A model generated the notes under the pieces. The model was given only the letters and a program-made list of their open reading frames with translations, was not told the origin of the DNA and ran no database searches. 64,000 bases of DNA from Tragulus kanchil (Eukaryota; Chordata; Mammalia; Artiodactyla; Tragulidae): assembly GCA_022376925.1 (NCBI GenBank), contig JAIOJX010000032.1, forward strand, positions 98,510,794-98,574,793, given 5' to 3'. The position numbers and the translations under genes are program-made. Below, in pieces: positions 1-11,905 of the stretch (its first letter is position 1; each line of letters opens with the position of its first letter).

Positions 1-27
1 ATGTGATTATGTGCACGCCCTTTACCC

Positions 28-60
28 ATGTGTGTGTGTGTGTGTCTGTCTGTCTGTCTA
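28..60. repeat. (TG)n / (TCTG)n microsatellite
   Basis: A run of TG dinucleotides followed by TCTG tetranucleotides directly abuts the 3' end of the minus-strand Bov-tA that follows. Read on the minus strand it is a CA/CAGA-rich stretch in the place where a SINE tail would sit, so it probably grew from that tail. Confidence 0.85.

Positions 61-271
61 TTTGTTAGTGGCTCAGTCATATCCGACTCTTTGTAATCCT
101 GTAGACTGTAACCCGCCAGGTTTCTCTGTCCATGGAATTCTCCAGGCAAGAATATTGGAGTGGGCAACCCACTCATTCCCTTTTCCAGGGGATCTTCCTG
201 ACCCAAGGATCAAACCCAGGTCAACCACACTGCAGGCAGATTCTTTACTATCTGAGCCACAGGGAAGGCTT
61..271 (-). mobile_element. Bov-tA SINE, full length, minus strand
   Basis: tRNA-derived ruminant SINE. On the plus strand it runs from the tail side ('gtggctcagtcatatccgac') through the diagnostic 'ggcaagaatattggagtggg' core to the tRNA-like head ('tctgagccacagggaaggc'). 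The head holds the internal pol III promoter: A-box region near 250-271 and a B-box-like 'ggatcaaaccc' near 207-217. It is clearly diverged from the consensus I recall, so it is not a recent insertion. Confidence 0.9.

Positions 272-379
272 TACCTAAGGAGCAAAGTACCAATTTGATC
301 CTTAGAATGGCCCTATGAGGCCAATACTATTGTGGGTTTTTTTTTTTTTTTTTCAATTTTGATGAGAAAACAGGTTCTG
272..379. other. Unique stretch with T15-20 homopolymer
   Basis: No recognised repeat. A T homopolymer near 337-353 is the only notable feature; homopolymers of this length are error-prone in long-read data. Confidence 0.5.

Positions 380-2494
380 AGGGGTTAAGAACTTTCCTAA
401 AGTTCAGATCAGAGCTTACGATGCTTAATATACTCTGGTTCCGGGTTTTTTGCTACTTGTTCCTACGCTGTAAGTGATGTTGTTTATTCAGTCTCAAGAA
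501 ATTATGAAAGGTGTTATGTTCTCAGAGATGAGGAGGCCCCAGCTTAGTAAGGTAAAGACATCCATGAAGAGTCACCAGGCAGTAAGTGGCCAAGTCTGAA
601 GTCTACAAAAAAGGTAAAATTAGAACAGGGAAAAGAATGACAAAGAAATATTAGCTCTGATAAAAGAAAGATAAAATTTAAAGAGCACACAACCCCTGTG
701 TGAACTATTCACATGGGGTGAATAGTCCTCTTGAAGCAGGAGACTTAGTTAAAATGCAGAGATGCAGGGTCTACAATCTGTTCCCCTGTCTCCTTGAATC
801 CACTCGCTTAGACCTGAGGTTTATCAACAGGTACCCCAGGGGTCAGGTGCCCAATCCAAGACTCTGGCCTGAGAGCTGCAAGCAGGAGAGGATGACACAT
901 AGGCATCTCCCAAGTGCTGAATCTGGCCCACTGGGCGTGGCGGGCTGGGGTGTTGGGTGGAGAAAGATCCTGAGGGCCATTAGTGCTCAGTAGGAATGAT
1001 AGACAGGTTGGTTAGTGGTGTTTCTGGTGGTGACATGTATGCCCGGCGCTGGCCATGCCTGTCTACACTCTGATTATTCCAGCGTCTCCTCTAGCTTCTC
1101 TTTGCACACTGAATGTATATAGTGGGACATATTCTCATGAGACTCAGGCTCAGACAGCTGAATTCTGTAGGAGTCCCCAGCATGCACATGCAACACAACC
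1201 AGTTAATCACATCCCTTTTCTTCAAAGGACTCTGAGAACCTTCATTTTAACATTTAGGCACAATCAACCAAGAGGCCATTGTCCTGGCATAGAAAAACAC
1301 AATAAGAAAAAGAAAACTCTTTGAAAAGATCTTTTCCCCCCTAGATTGAACATTAAGAGGCCAGAGAGTGGCTGCTTTGTAAGCACCATGAGGGTGACTC
1401 AGATTACACTCACTCAACTGGAGATGGCACAATATGAAAAACTCTTAGGGGTTAAGAACTTTCCTAAAGTTCAGATCAGAGCTCGATGCTTAATATACTC
1501 TGGTTCCGGGTTTTTTGCTACTTGTTCCTACGCTGTAAGTGATGTTGTTTATTCAGTCTCAAGAAATTATGAAAGGTGTTATGTTCTCAGAGATGAGGAG
1601 GCCCCAGCTTAGTAAGGTAAAGACATCCATGAAGAGTCACCAGGCAGTAAGTGGCCAAGTCTGAAGTCTACAAAAAAGGTAAAATTAGAACAGGGAAAAG
1701 AATGACAAAGAAATATTAGCTCTGATAAAAGAAAGATAAAATTTAAAGAGCACACAACCCCTGTGTGAACTATTCACATGGGGTGAATAGTCCTCTTGAA
1801 GCAGGAGACTTAGTTAAAATGCAGAGATGCAGGGTCTACAATCTGTTCCCCTGTCTCCTTGAATCCACTCGCTTAGACCTGAGGTTTATCAACAGGTACC
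1901 CCAGGGGTCAGGTGCCCAATCCAAGACTCTGGCCTGAGAGCTGCAAGCAGGAGAGGATGACACATAGGCATCTCCCAAGTGCTGAATCTGGCCCACTGGG
2001 CGTGGCGGGCTGGGGTGTTGGGTGGAGAAAGATCCTGAGGGCCATTAGTGCTCAGTAGGAATGATAGACAGGTTGGTTAGTGGTGTTTCTGGTGGTGACA
2101 TGTATGCCCGGCGCTGGCCATGCCTGTCTACACTCTGATTATTCCAGCGTCTCCTCTAGCTTCTCTTTGCACACTGAATGTATATAGTGGGACATATTCT
2201 CATGAGACTCAGGCTCAGACAGCTGAATTCTGTAGGAGTCCCCAGCATGCACATGCAACACAACCAGTTAATCACATCCCTTTTCTTCAAAGGACTCTGA
2301 GAACCTTCATTTTAACATTTAGGCACAATCAACCAAGAGGCCATTGTCCTGGCATAGAAAAACACAATAAGAAAAAGAAAACTCTTTGAAAAGATCTTTT
2401 CCCCCCTAGATTGAACATTAAGAGGCCAGAGAGTGGCTGCTTTTGTAAGCACCATGAGGGTGACTCAGATTACACTCACTCAACTGGAGATGGC
380..2494. repeat. Direct duplication 1 (offset ~1066)
   Basis: Copies at 380-1428 and 1447-2494 are nearly identical, separated by an 18-base A-rich filler. 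Differences sit next to the join: the second copy lacks two bases near 1482, and the first copy lacks one T near 1378. The duplicated DNA itself holds no repeat or gene that I recognise; frames of 97 and 89 codons appear in both copies but show no known domain. Confidence 0.95.

Positions 2495-2842
2495 CTGATG
2501 GGGGTTCAATTGCTGAGTACAATGTTGGACATAAAAAGTGAGACAATTAGTCTTCTCAAGAAGCTATCAGAATGCCTTAATTGGCACCAGGAAACAAGAG
2601 CTTGCTCACTCTCTCCTTTTTAATATGATGAGGTAAAATTCAGAGAGCTGAGGCCTGAGGATATTGGTACTAGCAATTGTCAGGAATTGATTAGCAATTG
2701 CATTAAATTATGGTGTGGATTACCATCTGATTTTGACAGTAAATCAGTTCTTTATTGAGCATCTGCTGTATACCTATATACTAGATTTTCCTGCAAAGAG
2801 AGATGATGTGTTACTTATTTTTGAGTATTATTACTAAAAATA
2495..2842. other. Unique stretch
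   Basis: No gene or clear interspersed repeat. Part of duplication 2 (second copy 3623-3970). A short 'ctttattgagcatctgctgtat' type motif near 2750-2771 resembles the edge of an old mammalian repeat, too short to assign. Confidence 0.4.

Positions 2843-3170
2843 GGGCTTCCCCTGGTGGTCCAGTGGGTAAGGACACCGCCTTGCAGTGCAAGGGGCGCCG
2901 ATTCCATCCCTGGCCTGGGAAGATCCCACGTGCCGCAGAGCGACCGGACCTATTTGTCCAATTACCGAGCCGGAGCTCTGGAGCGCATGCGCCCAGAGCC
3001 GGCGCTCAGCAACAATAGAGGCCACCGCAATGGGAGGCCCACAGGAGCCAAAGAACAAAGACGGATGAAAATAGAGAAATGAAAGACCAATAGAAGTGGC
3101 CCGCCTGCTCCCCTCCCTCCCCAACCCGACCTCTGCCCCAAAATAAATAAATAAATAAATCTTTAAAAAA
2843..3170 (+). mobile_element. CHR-like SINE, long-tail type (locus a)
   Basis: tRNA-derived SINE. 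The head 'ggcttcccctggtggtccag' contains the A-box and 'attccatccctgg' stands at the B-box. The body has 'gaagatcccacgtgccgc', then 'ccgagccggagctctggag'. The 3' part reads through 'caaagaacaaagacggatg' and 'gaccaatagaagtggcc', then a pyrimidine-rich tract and (TAAA)n. The head and early body match artiodactyl CHR SINEs; the 3' part is one I do not recall from cattle CHR elements. I could not fix a target-site duplication because the flanks are A/T-rich. Confidence 0.85.

Positions 3171-3383
3171 TAATAATAATAATACTTCCATCCCTCACCT
3201 TCTAATCTCTTGCCTCCCAATGGTTGAGCTCATTTGAAATCAGAGGATTAGTAATCTAGGAAACACAGTATCAGGTCTTAGCCCCTCTGAGATAAGGCAA
3301 TGAGTAGAAGAAATGTAAGGATGGATTTGAGGGTGAAGGACCCAGGACTGGCACAGGTACAGGTATATCTGGTATATACTTTT

Positions 3384-3482
3384 TTTAAATTGATTTTTAC
3401 AATTTATTTTTTATCCATCTTTATTCTTTGGCCTGTGTGGGCCTCCCATCGCAGTGGCCTCCCTTGCTGCAGAGCACTGGGT
3384..3482 (-). mobile_element. Fragment of CHR-like SINE b (first duplicate)
   Basis: This is the first-copy version of the SINE at 4511-4761, broken off where the duplication unit ends. It holds only the tail and 3' body ('gcctcccatcgcagtggcct'). Confidence 0.8.

Positions 3483-3970
3483 ATAGAAAAACACAATAAG
3501 AAAAGAAAACTCTTTGAAAAGATCTTTTCCCCCCTAGATTGAACATTAAGAGGCCAGAGAGTGGCTGCTTTTGTAAGCACCATGAGGGTGACTCAGATTA
3601 CACTCACTCAACTGGAGATGGCCTGATGGGGGTTCAATTGCTGAGTACAATGTTGGACATAAAAAGTGAGACAATTAGTCTTCTCAAGAAGCTATCAGAA
3701 TGCCTTAATTGGCACCAGGAAACAAGAGCTTGCTCACTCTCTCCTTTTTAATATGATGAGGTAAAATTCAGAGAGCTGAGGCCTGAGGATATTGGTACTA
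3801 GCAATTGTCAGGAATTGATTAGCAATTGCATTAAATTATGGTGTGGATTACCATCTGATTTTGACAGTAAATCAGTTCTTTATTGAGCATCTGCTGTATA
3901 CCTATATACTAGATTTTCCTGCAAAGAGAGATGATGTGTTACTTATTTTTGAGTATTATTACTAAAAATA

Positions 3971-4297
3971 GGGCTTCCCCTGGTGGTCCAGTGGGTAAGG
4001 ACACCGCCTTGCAGTGCAAGGGGCGCCGATTCCATCCCTGGCCTGGGAAGATCCCACGTGCCGCAGAGCGACCGGACCTATTTGTCCAATTACCGAGCCG
4101 GAGCTCTGGAGCGCATGCGCCCAGAGCCGGCGCTCAGCAACAATAGAGGCCACCGCAATGGGAGGCCCACAGGAGCCAAAGAACAAAGACGGATGAAAAT
4201 AGAGAAATGAAAGACCAATAGAAGTGGCCCGCCTGCTCCCCTCCCTCCCCAACCTGACCCCCGCCCAAAATAAATAAATAAATAAATCTTTAAAAAA
3971..4297 (+). mobile_element. CHR-like SINE, duplicate of locus a
   Basis: Second copy of the element at 2843-3170 within duplication 2. The sequence is identical except in the pyrimidine-rich tail (near 4253-4265 against 3127-3140), where base changes and a short deletion occur. 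It is not an independent insertion. Confidence 0.9.

Positions 4298-4510
4298 TAA
4301 TAATAATAATACTTCCATCCCTCACCTTCTAATCTCTTGCCTCCCAATGGTTGAGCTCATTTGAAATCAGAGGATTAGTAATCTAGGAAACACAGTATCA
4401 GGTCTTAGCCCCTCTGAGATAAGGCAATGAGTAGAAGAAATGTAAGGATGGATTTGAGGGTGAAGGACCCAGGACTGGCACAGGTACAGGTATATCTGGT
4501 ATATACTTTT

Positions 4511-4761
4511 TTTAAATTGATTTTTACAATTTATTTTTTATCCATCTTTATTCTTTGGCCTGTGTGGGCCTCCCATTGCAGTGGCCTTTCTTGTTGCAGA
4601 GCACTGGGTCTGGTCACATATGCTCCAGAGCGCTGGCTCGTAATTGGACACACCAGTCCAGCTGTTCCACAACATGTAGGATCTTCCCAGGCCAGGGATC
4701 AAATTGGTGTCCCGTGCACTGTAAGGCAAACTCTTTACCCACTGGACTACCAGTAAAGTGC
4511..4761 (-). mobile_element. CHR-like SINE, short-tail type (locus b)
   Basis: Minus-strand element bounded by a 15-base direct repeat 'ctggtatatactttt' at 4496-4510 and 4762-4776, a clean target-site duplication made by LINE machinery. 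On the plus strand it runs from A/T-rich tail to 'ccactggactaccag' head. Its 3' end stops soon after the 'gatggat' motif and lacks the pyrimidine-rich tract of locus a. It is more diverged than loci a, c, e and g, which suggests an older subfamily. Confidence 0.88.

Positions 4762-4924
4762 CTGGTATATACTTTTAATCTACACAGGAATTAGTCTATC
4801 TGTGCTGAACTTGTTCAAGCTTTGAATCATGAGCATTGTAAGGAGAAACTGATGTTTGATTACTTTTTCACAATTTCACTTATATGGGGTCATAATCATC
4901 TATAAGATGCTCAAAAATGTGATT

Positions 4925-5130
4925 TGATTCTAGGTTAAATCCCAGCACTACGTAAGTCATGCTGAGAAACTGGGCAAGGTACCTGACGTATTCAACTTTT
5001 GAGCTTTGGCTTCTCCATGTCTGAAATGGTAACCATAGTACTTACTTCACAGAGCCACTGTAAAGATTAAATGAGAAAATAAATGGAAAACACATAACAC
5101 AGTGAAAAGCTGAGGTCTTGGCCACTGTAA
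4925..5130 (+). mobile_element. MIR SINE, ancient
   Basis: Old mammalian-wide SINE. The 3' core is recognisable: loss-of-electrolyte style 'cttctccatgtctgaaatgg', then 'cttacttcacagagccactgtaaagattaaatgagaaaat'-type order (key words 'aaatgg', 'acttcacag', 'attaaatgag'). Highly diverged, as expected for this family. Confidence 0.6.

Positions 5131-5189
5131 TTATCAATAGTTGGTGACTACTTCACATTCAGTGGTCACATTCAATTAAGATTCTTTTT

Positions 5190-5412
5190 AAGTATCACCA
5201 TCTCCTTGAGGCCTTTCCAGGTTGTCCGTCCTGTGTGTCCTCAAGCACTCTGGATGTTCCTCTATCCAGGTACATTTCACGCCTTTTTAAAATTATCTGT
5301 TTACACTCTGTCTAGTTCCAGGAAGGGAGGTATAGATTACTCTCTCCATATCATGCCTAGCATAGTACTTGAGAAGAATATGAGCTCACTAAATGTTGTT
5401 GTGAATGGATAG
5190..5412 (+). 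mobile_element. L2 LINE 3' fragment
   Basis: Words typical of the L2 3' end occur in order: a pyrimidine-rich start, 'ctctgtctagttccaggaag', 'cctagcatagtacttgag', 'ctcactaaatgttgttgtga'. The last matches the usual 'gctcaataaatgtttgttga' ending. Diverged; boundaries approximate. Confidence 0.55.

Positions 5413-5876
5413 ATAAATGATTGTTTTGTTTCTTTTACTAAAAGTAAGATTAACAATTTTCTCAGCCATGGTCTTCTGCCTCCACTAGTTCCCTTTTCCT
5501 TAGATGCATCTTTGCCTCGTTTCTAAGTCAAACCTAAACAATGCAGTCTATGATCATCTAGTGAACAGCAGATGGGAGGAAAGTGAATGAAATATTAGAG
5601 TTGATTAGTTAGGGTAAAGACAGTAGGCATCTATTAGATGTCAGATGAGTGCTTCCTTCCTAGAAAAAGTGACCATGCGAACTGCCCTGTTTGTATAAGG
5701 ACCCCCAGGCACAGTTCTCCTTTTGTTGCCACAGTGGAGGAATAGCTGACTCAAATGGACCAATCATTCTTGAGCTCTTGTAATTGTAGAACCATTCTAA
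5801 AACTTACCAGTGACTTCAGTTGGAGTCATACTTCTTGTGATACAAAGACATATCAATCTTCAGAAAGAGAAAATAA
5413..5876. other. Unique stretch
   Basis: No gene, repeat or regulatory signal that I can support. Base composition is ordinary for ruminant intergenic or intronic DNA. Confidence 0.4.

Positions 5877-8041
5877 AGAAATTATGCAGAGAGGAGTGGA
5901 GAGGAGAGGGAGAAGAGTCTTAAGAGTGTTTGAATCTCCAGTTTGAAAGGTCTCTGTCACATTTCTGTCCATGGATTCCATGAATCATAACAACATTTAT
6001 ATTCTAAAGCCCTCTTTTCATTTATGCTAGTTCAAGTTTGGCTTCTATTATGTGCAAACAAAATCATGCTAGTCTAAAAGGATGTGAAAATAGAATGTGA
6101 AGCAGAAACTGTATTTGAGACTAAAACACCAGCAGCCATTGATGCCGCAGTATAACCTTTGGATTTTATTCTATAAACAATGTGGAGTCTTTGCAAGTTT
6201 TTGAGGAAGGAAGTCAAATGGACCTTCCTGTGTTAAATGAAAAGACCTTAGTTGACCCCTAAAGAAGGCGTGTACTTCTCTCCTTGTCACCTCTGTATGT
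6301 GAGAAGAAACCATCAATAACCCTAGGGGTGTGCCCTTCCCAATTCCCCCCAAAGATACCAACCTACATGAATGCCCAGCACCCATCTCCCTGATTCCAAA
6401 AACCTTCTTTCCTGGAACATTTGTTGTCTTACAGTGATTGGCTTTCTGCCTATGGGAGAATTGTTCTTCTAGAACCAATTCAATCACCATGGAAAGATGC
6501 CAGATGTCTGTTAGCCACAGAGAGGATGACACATCACACATCAGGAAGAAGACAAAGATTTACAATGCATGCTTGGATTAGCTAAAACTCATTCTTTCTG
6601 CCTTTCAGGTCTTAAATTTCAAGGTGAGTAAAGATGGAGATTCCCTGGGGAAGAATAAGAACCTGAGGCCATGAATCAAACTGATGCTGGGAGGCAGTGA
6701 TGACGTGGATTAGGGAATCAGAAGCCATGGGCTGTGGACCCAGTTCTCATACTAATTTGCTCTTTAGCACAGGCTACTTCTATCCTCTCTGACCTTTCTG
6801 TTTCCTCATCTGTAAACTATAGGAGTTGGTACCTAGAGGTCTCATCTTTGATGACTTTTTTGTCTGAATATGCCTTGGCAAGAAAATGGCTCTAGGTCTG
6901 GATTACAGTCCCCGAGGATGGCCCACTTCCTGGAAAGCACCCTGGACCAGGCCTAAACCTTGAAAGCACCCTGGCAGAAATTATGCAGAGAGGAGTGAGA
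7001 AGAGGCTTAAGAGTGTTTGAATCTCCAGTTTGAAAGGTCTCTGTCACATTTCTGTCCATGGATTCCATGAATCATAACAACATTTATATTCTAAAGCCCT
7101 CTTTTCATTTATGCTAGTTCAAGTTTGGCTTCTATTATGTGCAAACAAAATCATGCTAGTCTAAAAGGATGTGAAAATAGAATGTGAAGCAGAAACTGTA
7201 TTTGAGACTAAAACACCAGCAGCCATTGATGCCGCAGTATAACCTTTGGATTTTATTCTATAAACAATGTGGAGTCTTTGCAAGTTTTTGAGGAAGGAAG
7301 TCAAATGGACCTTCCTGTGTTAAATGAAAAGACCTTAGTTGACCCCTAAAGAAGGCGTGTACTTCTCTCCTTGTCACCTCTGTATGTGAGAAGAAACCAT
7401 CAATAACCCTAGGGGTGTGCCCTTCCCAATTCCCCCCAAAGATACCAACCTACATGAATGCCCAGCACCCATCTCCCTGATTCCAAAAACCTTCTTTCCT
7501 GGAACATTTGTTGTCTTACAGTGATTGGCTTTCTGCCTATGGGAGAATTGTTCTTCTAGAACCAATTCAATCACCATGGAAAGATGCCAGATGTCTGTTA
7601 GCCACAGAGAGGATGACACATCACCCATCAGGAAGAAGACAAAGATTTACAATGCATGCTTGGATTAGCTAAAACTCATTCTTTCTGCCTTTCAGGTCTT
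7701 AAATTTCAAGGTGAGTAAAGATGGAGATTCCCTGGGGAAGAATAAGAACCTGAGGCCATGAATCAAACTGATGCTGGGAGGCAGTGATGACGTGGATTAG
7801 GGAATCAGAAGCCATGGGCTGTGGACCCAGTTCTCATACTAATTTGCTCTTTAGCACAGGCTACTTCTATCCTCTCTGACCTTTCTGTTTCCTCATCTGT
7901 AAACTATAGGAGTTGGTACCTAGAGGTCTCATCTTTGATGACTTTTTTGTCTGAATATGCCTTGGCAAGAAAATGGCTCTAGGTCTGGATTACAGTCCCC
8001 GAGGATGGCCCACTTCCTGGAAAGCACCCTGGACCAGGCCT
5877..8041. repeat. Direct duplication 3 (offset 1099 to 1087)
   Basis: Copies at 5877-6954 and 6976-8041. The second copy loses a net 12 bases within its first 50 (around 'gagtggagaggagaggg' in the first copy), after which the copies agree almost base for base; one substitution at 6538 against 7625 changes a minus-strand codon. The 21-base filler at 6955-6975 repeats words of the nearby sequence ('gaaagcaccctgg'). 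Confidence 0.95.
6700..6865 (+). mobile_element. MIR SINE (copy at 7787-7952)
   Basis: MIR order is visible: 'gctgtggacccagttctcat', 'ctgacctttctgtttcctca', 'tctgtaaactataggagttg'. The second occurrence at 7787-7952 is the duplicate of this one. Sequence left of it (5930-6690) is unique, with nothing recognised. Confidence 0.6.

Positions 8042-8457
8042 GTAAATACGCTTGAAAGAGCATCTCCTAGGTTTCATGGCAGCCCCTGGAGGCTGAACAC
8101 TGTGGGTTGTCCACTAAGGATGCAGCCTCAGCACAGACATTCTAGTGATGCCTCAAAGGTCCATCTGGAGTTTTCAGGAAGATCCATTGCCTCCACCACT
8201 GACTCAGATTCACTTTGCACTAGTGGGAATGAGGTGTCTGGCATGAGGTGAGAATTGAGGAGGTGTTTAATGGAATAAGGAACAAGTGCAAGTTTTCACT
8301 GAATGTTCTAACCCACCCTTGTCTCAGACCTCCCCTCTCAGTGACAGGAGCTCATTTCAGCCCTGGGTCACTTCCTCTCTTGAAATTCTTCTCAATTTTT
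8401 TTTTTTTTAATGTGTGCCACTTCATATCCCTAACCTTGCTTGAATCCATTTTATTTC
8042..8457. other. Unique stretch
   Basis: No recognised repeat except a T-rich run near 8395-8409. A 92-codon frame (7973-8251) crosses the duplication boundary and has no recognisable domain. Confidence 0.4.

Positions 8458-8571
8458 AAGGGCAAATGTTTATTGGGAACCTACTCTCTGCCAGGTAGAG
8501 AGCTGCTCATTGAAGATAAAGAGACACAAGGCACAGTCCCTGCCTTTGAAGAACTCATTGTCTAGAGAGGA
8458..8571 (+). repeat. Ancient mammalian repeat fragment, family unassigned
   Basis: Matches the common ancient pattern 'tttattgggaacctactctc ... gataaagagacacaaggcac ... cctttgaagaactcattgtct', also seen at 15473-15610 and 58895-58980 here. I recognise the pattern but cannot assign the family with confidence (L2-like or a related old element). 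Confidence 0.4.

Positions 8572-8785
8572 ATTTTTGTTGTTTAGTCACTAAGTCATGT
8601 CCGACTCTTTGCAATCCCATGGGCTGTAGGCCACTAGGCTCCTCTGTCCGTGGGAGTTTTAAGGCAGGAATACTGTGAAGTAGGTTGCCATTTCCTTCTC
8701 CAGGGGATCTCCTTGACCCAGAGATTGAACCCAGTCTCCTGCATTGGCAGGCAGATTCTTTACCACTGAGCCATCAGGGAAGCCC
8572..8785 (-). mobile_element. Bov-tA SINE, minus strand
   Basis: Full-length diverged Bov-tA, from 'tttgttgtttagtcactaag' at the tail side to 'gagccatcagggaagccc' at the head. The terminal ~85 bases recur, damaged, at 9902-9986 because duplication 4 starts inside the element. Confidence 0.9.

Positions 8786-11088
8786 TGATGGAGTATAGAC
8801 AATTAAACAGATGTTTACATGGAGGGTGGTAGGATAAAGGGATGTATTCATTTTCTATTTTGTCATAAAGCACCACAAATTTAGCAGCTGAAAATAATAC
8901 CCACGTCTTAGCTTACAGTGTAGGTCAGTACCTAGATAAACCCAGATGATTCTCAGCTTTTAAGGTCCCTCAAGCTAAAGTCCAGGTATCAGTTGAACTG
9001 GGCTCTTATTTGGAGGCTTAGGAGAAAAATCCACTTCCAACGTTATTCAGGTTGGTGGCAGAATCCAGTTACTTGAGGTTGTAGGTTCAAGGTTCTTGTT
9101 TTTTTGTTAGCTGCTCACTCTTCCTAGAGCCAATTACATTGTGAGCCAGTTACATTGCTTCTCACATGGCCCTTTCCCTCCATCTCCAAGGCAATGGAGG
9201 ATGGAGTCCTTCTCATGCTTTGATGCTCAGTTTTTTTGTTCTGACCACATCTCCCTGCTTTCCTCTTCTGTCACCAGCCTGAGAAAGCACTGTACTTTCA
9301 GGGGCATTTGTGATTAGATCTGGCTCACCTGGCTGTGCTCCTTTTTCAGAAAATCCAGCTGTGCCTTTTAGCACAGTCATGGAAGTGACAGCTCGTCACA
9401 TTCACAGACTCCAGAGCTTAGAATGGGGGATCTTCAGGACCATTCCAAGAGATTCTGCCAGCTACAAGGGGTATAGAGGATGTTAGGGAATACAAAGTAG
9501 GTTGGAGCAACGACCCCAGTTCCCATAAGATCATGGCAAGACCTTTGGCAGAGGATTTGCCTGATTGGATTTTGGAGGCAGAATTCTACTTAAGCAGGGA
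9601 GAGAAAGGGAGTGAAGGGAACTACTTGGAAAAGACCCACTCAAGAGCACTGTGGCAAGCTTCATACTCTTTCCTCCTCAGCATCTCACCCATTGATGTGT
9701 ACATTAGAGTGTTTTGAACAACATTTTCTTGACAGATTTGCTGACCGCTTATAGTGTTTTGTAATGATGAAATAAGGTAATAGTTAAAGTGCTTAGAACA
9801 GCGTTTGGAACAAATGAAATGATTACTAGCTATAGTCACTTTACAACTCAAAATAGAAAACCTCTTGCAAATAGATCTGGAATATGTTTAATTCTTTAAA
9901 AATTTCCTTCTCCAGGGATCTCCTTGACCCAGAGATTGAACCCAGTCTCCTGCATTGGCAGGCAGATTCTTTACATGTGGAAGCCCTGATGGAGTATAGA
10001 CAATTAAACAGATGTTTACATGGAGGGTGGTAGGATAAAGGGATGTATTCATTTTCTATTTTGTCATAAAGCACCACAAATTTAGCAGCTGAAAATAATA
10101 CCCACGTCTTAGCTTACAGTGTAGGTCAGTACCTAGATAAACCCAGATGATTCTCAGCTTTTAAGGTCCCTCAAGCTAAAGTCCAGGTATCAGTTGAACT
10201 GGGCTCTTATTTGGAGGCTTAGGAGAAAAATCCACTTCCAACGTTATTCAGGTTGGTGGCAGAATCCAGTTACTTGAGGTTGTAGGTTCAAGGTTCTTGT
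10301 TTTTTTGTTAGCTGCTCACTCTTCCTAGAGCCAATTACATTGTGAGCCAGTTACATTGCTTCTCACATGGCCCTTTCCCTCCATCTCCAAGGCAATGGAG
10401 GATGGAGTCCTTCTCATGCTTTGATGCTCAGTTTTTTTGTTCTGACCACATCTCCCTGCTTTCCTCTTCTGTCACCAGCCTGAGAAAGCACTGTACTTTC
10501 AGGGGCATTTGTGATTAGATCTGGCTCACCTGGCTGTGCTCCTTTTTCAGAAAATCCAGCTGTGCCTTTTAGCACAGTCATGGAAGTGACAGCTCGTCAC
10601 ATTCACAGACTCCAGAGCTTAGAATGGGGGATCTTCAGGACCATTCCAAGAGATTCTGCCAGCTACAAGGGGTATAGAGGATGTTAGGGAATACAAAGTA
10701 GGTTGGAGCAACGACCCCAGTTCCCATAAGATCATGGCAAGACCTTTGGCAGAGGATTTGCCTGATTGGATTTTGGAGGCAGAATTCTACTTAAGCAGGG
10801 AGAGAAAGGGAGTGAAGGGAACTACTTGGAAAAGACCCACTCAAGAGCACTGTGGCAAGCTTCATACTCTTTCCTCCTCAGCATCTCACCCATTGATGTG
10901 TACATTAGAGTGTTTTGAACAACATTTTCTTGACAGATTTGCTGACCGCTTATAGTGTTTTGTAATGATGAAATAAGGTAATAGTTAAAGTGCTTAGAAC
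11001 AGCGTTTGGAACAAATGAAATGATTACTAGCTATAGTCACTTTACAACTCAAAATAGAAAACCTCTTGCAAATAGATCTGGAATATGT
8690..11088. repeat. Direct duplication 4 (offset 1212 to 1201)
   Basis: Copies at 8690-9887 and 9902-11088, with a 14-base A/T filler at 9888-9901. The second copy starts inside the Bov-tA and loses 11 bases in its first 90, including part of the SINE head near 9975. Apart from the Bov-tA head, the unit (8786-9887) shows no recognised repeat and no gene; its longest frames (73-95 codons) have no known domain. Confidence 0.95.

Positions 11089-11103
11089 ATTCATACATTT
11101 AAC

Positions 11104-11470
11104 AAACATTTAAAAAATTAATCTATTGTTTTAATTGAAGGATAATTTCTTTACAGAATTTTGTTTTCTGCCAAACATCAACATGAATCAGACATACACA
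11201 TGTCCCCTTCCTCTTGAACCTCCCTCCCCACTCACCCATCTAGGTTGTTACAGAACCCTTGTTTGAGTTCCCTGAGTCACAAAGCAAATTCCCAGCATCT
11301 ATTTTACATATGGTAATGTAAATTTCCATATTACTCTCTCCATACATCTCACCCTCTTCTTCTTCCTCATCCCCTTGTGTCCATAAACCTGTTCTCTATG
11401 TCTGTGTCTCCACTGCAAATAATTTCATCAGTACCATCCTTCTAGATTCCATATATATGCATTAATACAT
11104..11470 (-). mobile_element. L1 LINE 3'-UTR, 5'-truncated, minus strand (copy at 12237-12603)
   Basis: Reverse complement of a ruminant L1 3' end. Plus-strand landmarks are 'ttttaattgaaggataattt' (next to the poly-A end), 'catcaacatgaatcagacat', 'cctccctccccactcaccca' and 'ccttctagattccatatata'. Only the 3'-UTR is present. The second version is the tandem duplicate, not a new insertion. Confidence 0.8.

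Positions 11471-11639
11471 GACATTGAGAACAAACTGAATGCCATTGTG
11501 AGGCCGTGGGAGGACAGTGGAGGACAAAGCAGATAACCCTGTCATGGAGTTTCCTGTCTGGTGTGGGGAGGCGGACAGGCAAAGGGAAGCTATGATATGG
11601 GCTCCAAGGGCTCTAATGGTCAGGCTCCAACCTGGTTAT

Positions 11640-11905
11640 GTGTCTGGTCCTTGGAAAGTTCCCTTCTTGTCTGCCTAATGATTACGCGTAAGAATCCTTT
11701 TTAGGTCACAATCCCTCTCTGATCACACTCCCTCCTCATTCATATTCATATTCTCTCCCCAAACCTTTAATTCCTTTTTGTCTTATCTGCCTTCTATTTT
11801 GGATTTGAGCTCCACAGGGGTAGAGACCCAAGCCTATTCACTCTTTGTCTCCAGTGTCCAGCGCTATGTCTGGGCCATGGGAGCCCTCAGTAAATCAATG
11901 TTTAA
11640..11905 (+). mobile_element. L2 LINE 3' fragment (copies at 12773-13038 and 13958-14167)
   Basis: L2-like order: 'tccttggaaagttcccttct', pyrimidine-rich 'ctccctcctcattcatattc', 'gagctccacaggggtagaga', 'gtctccagtgtccagcgcta', 'gagccctcagtaaatcaatg'. 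Three versions exist because duplications 5 and 6 overlap here; the third (13958 onward) has lost 14 bases in its first ~90. Confidence 0.6.

Larger units (their letters stand above)
2354..4609. repeat. Direct duplication 2 (offset ~1128)
   Basis: Copies at 2354-3482 and 3483-4609 abut without spacer. The unit carries a complete CHR-like SINE and the 3' half of a second one. The first copy stops in the middle of that second SINE ('gcactgggt'), while the second copy continues through it to its target-site duplication. Such a breakpoint inside an element is expected of an assembly join. Confidence 0.95.

Noticed and set aside
28..60. Regularly spaced short repeats as a CRISPR-like array
   Set aside because: Simple dinucleotide and tetranucleotide microsatellite; the genome is mammalian.
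2843..4297. CHR-like SINE heads as functional tRNA genes
   Set aside because: They keep only pol III box-like motifs; no cloverleaf with a proper acceptor stem and anticodon arm could be supported, and A-tails plus target-site duplications show they are retroposons.
5877..8041. Haplotype differences (two alleles placed in tandem) as the cause of the duplications
   Set aside because: Two alleles would differ by scattered substitutions along the whole unit; here the copies are nearly identical inside and differ mainly by indels next to the joins. Also, unit length is too constant.
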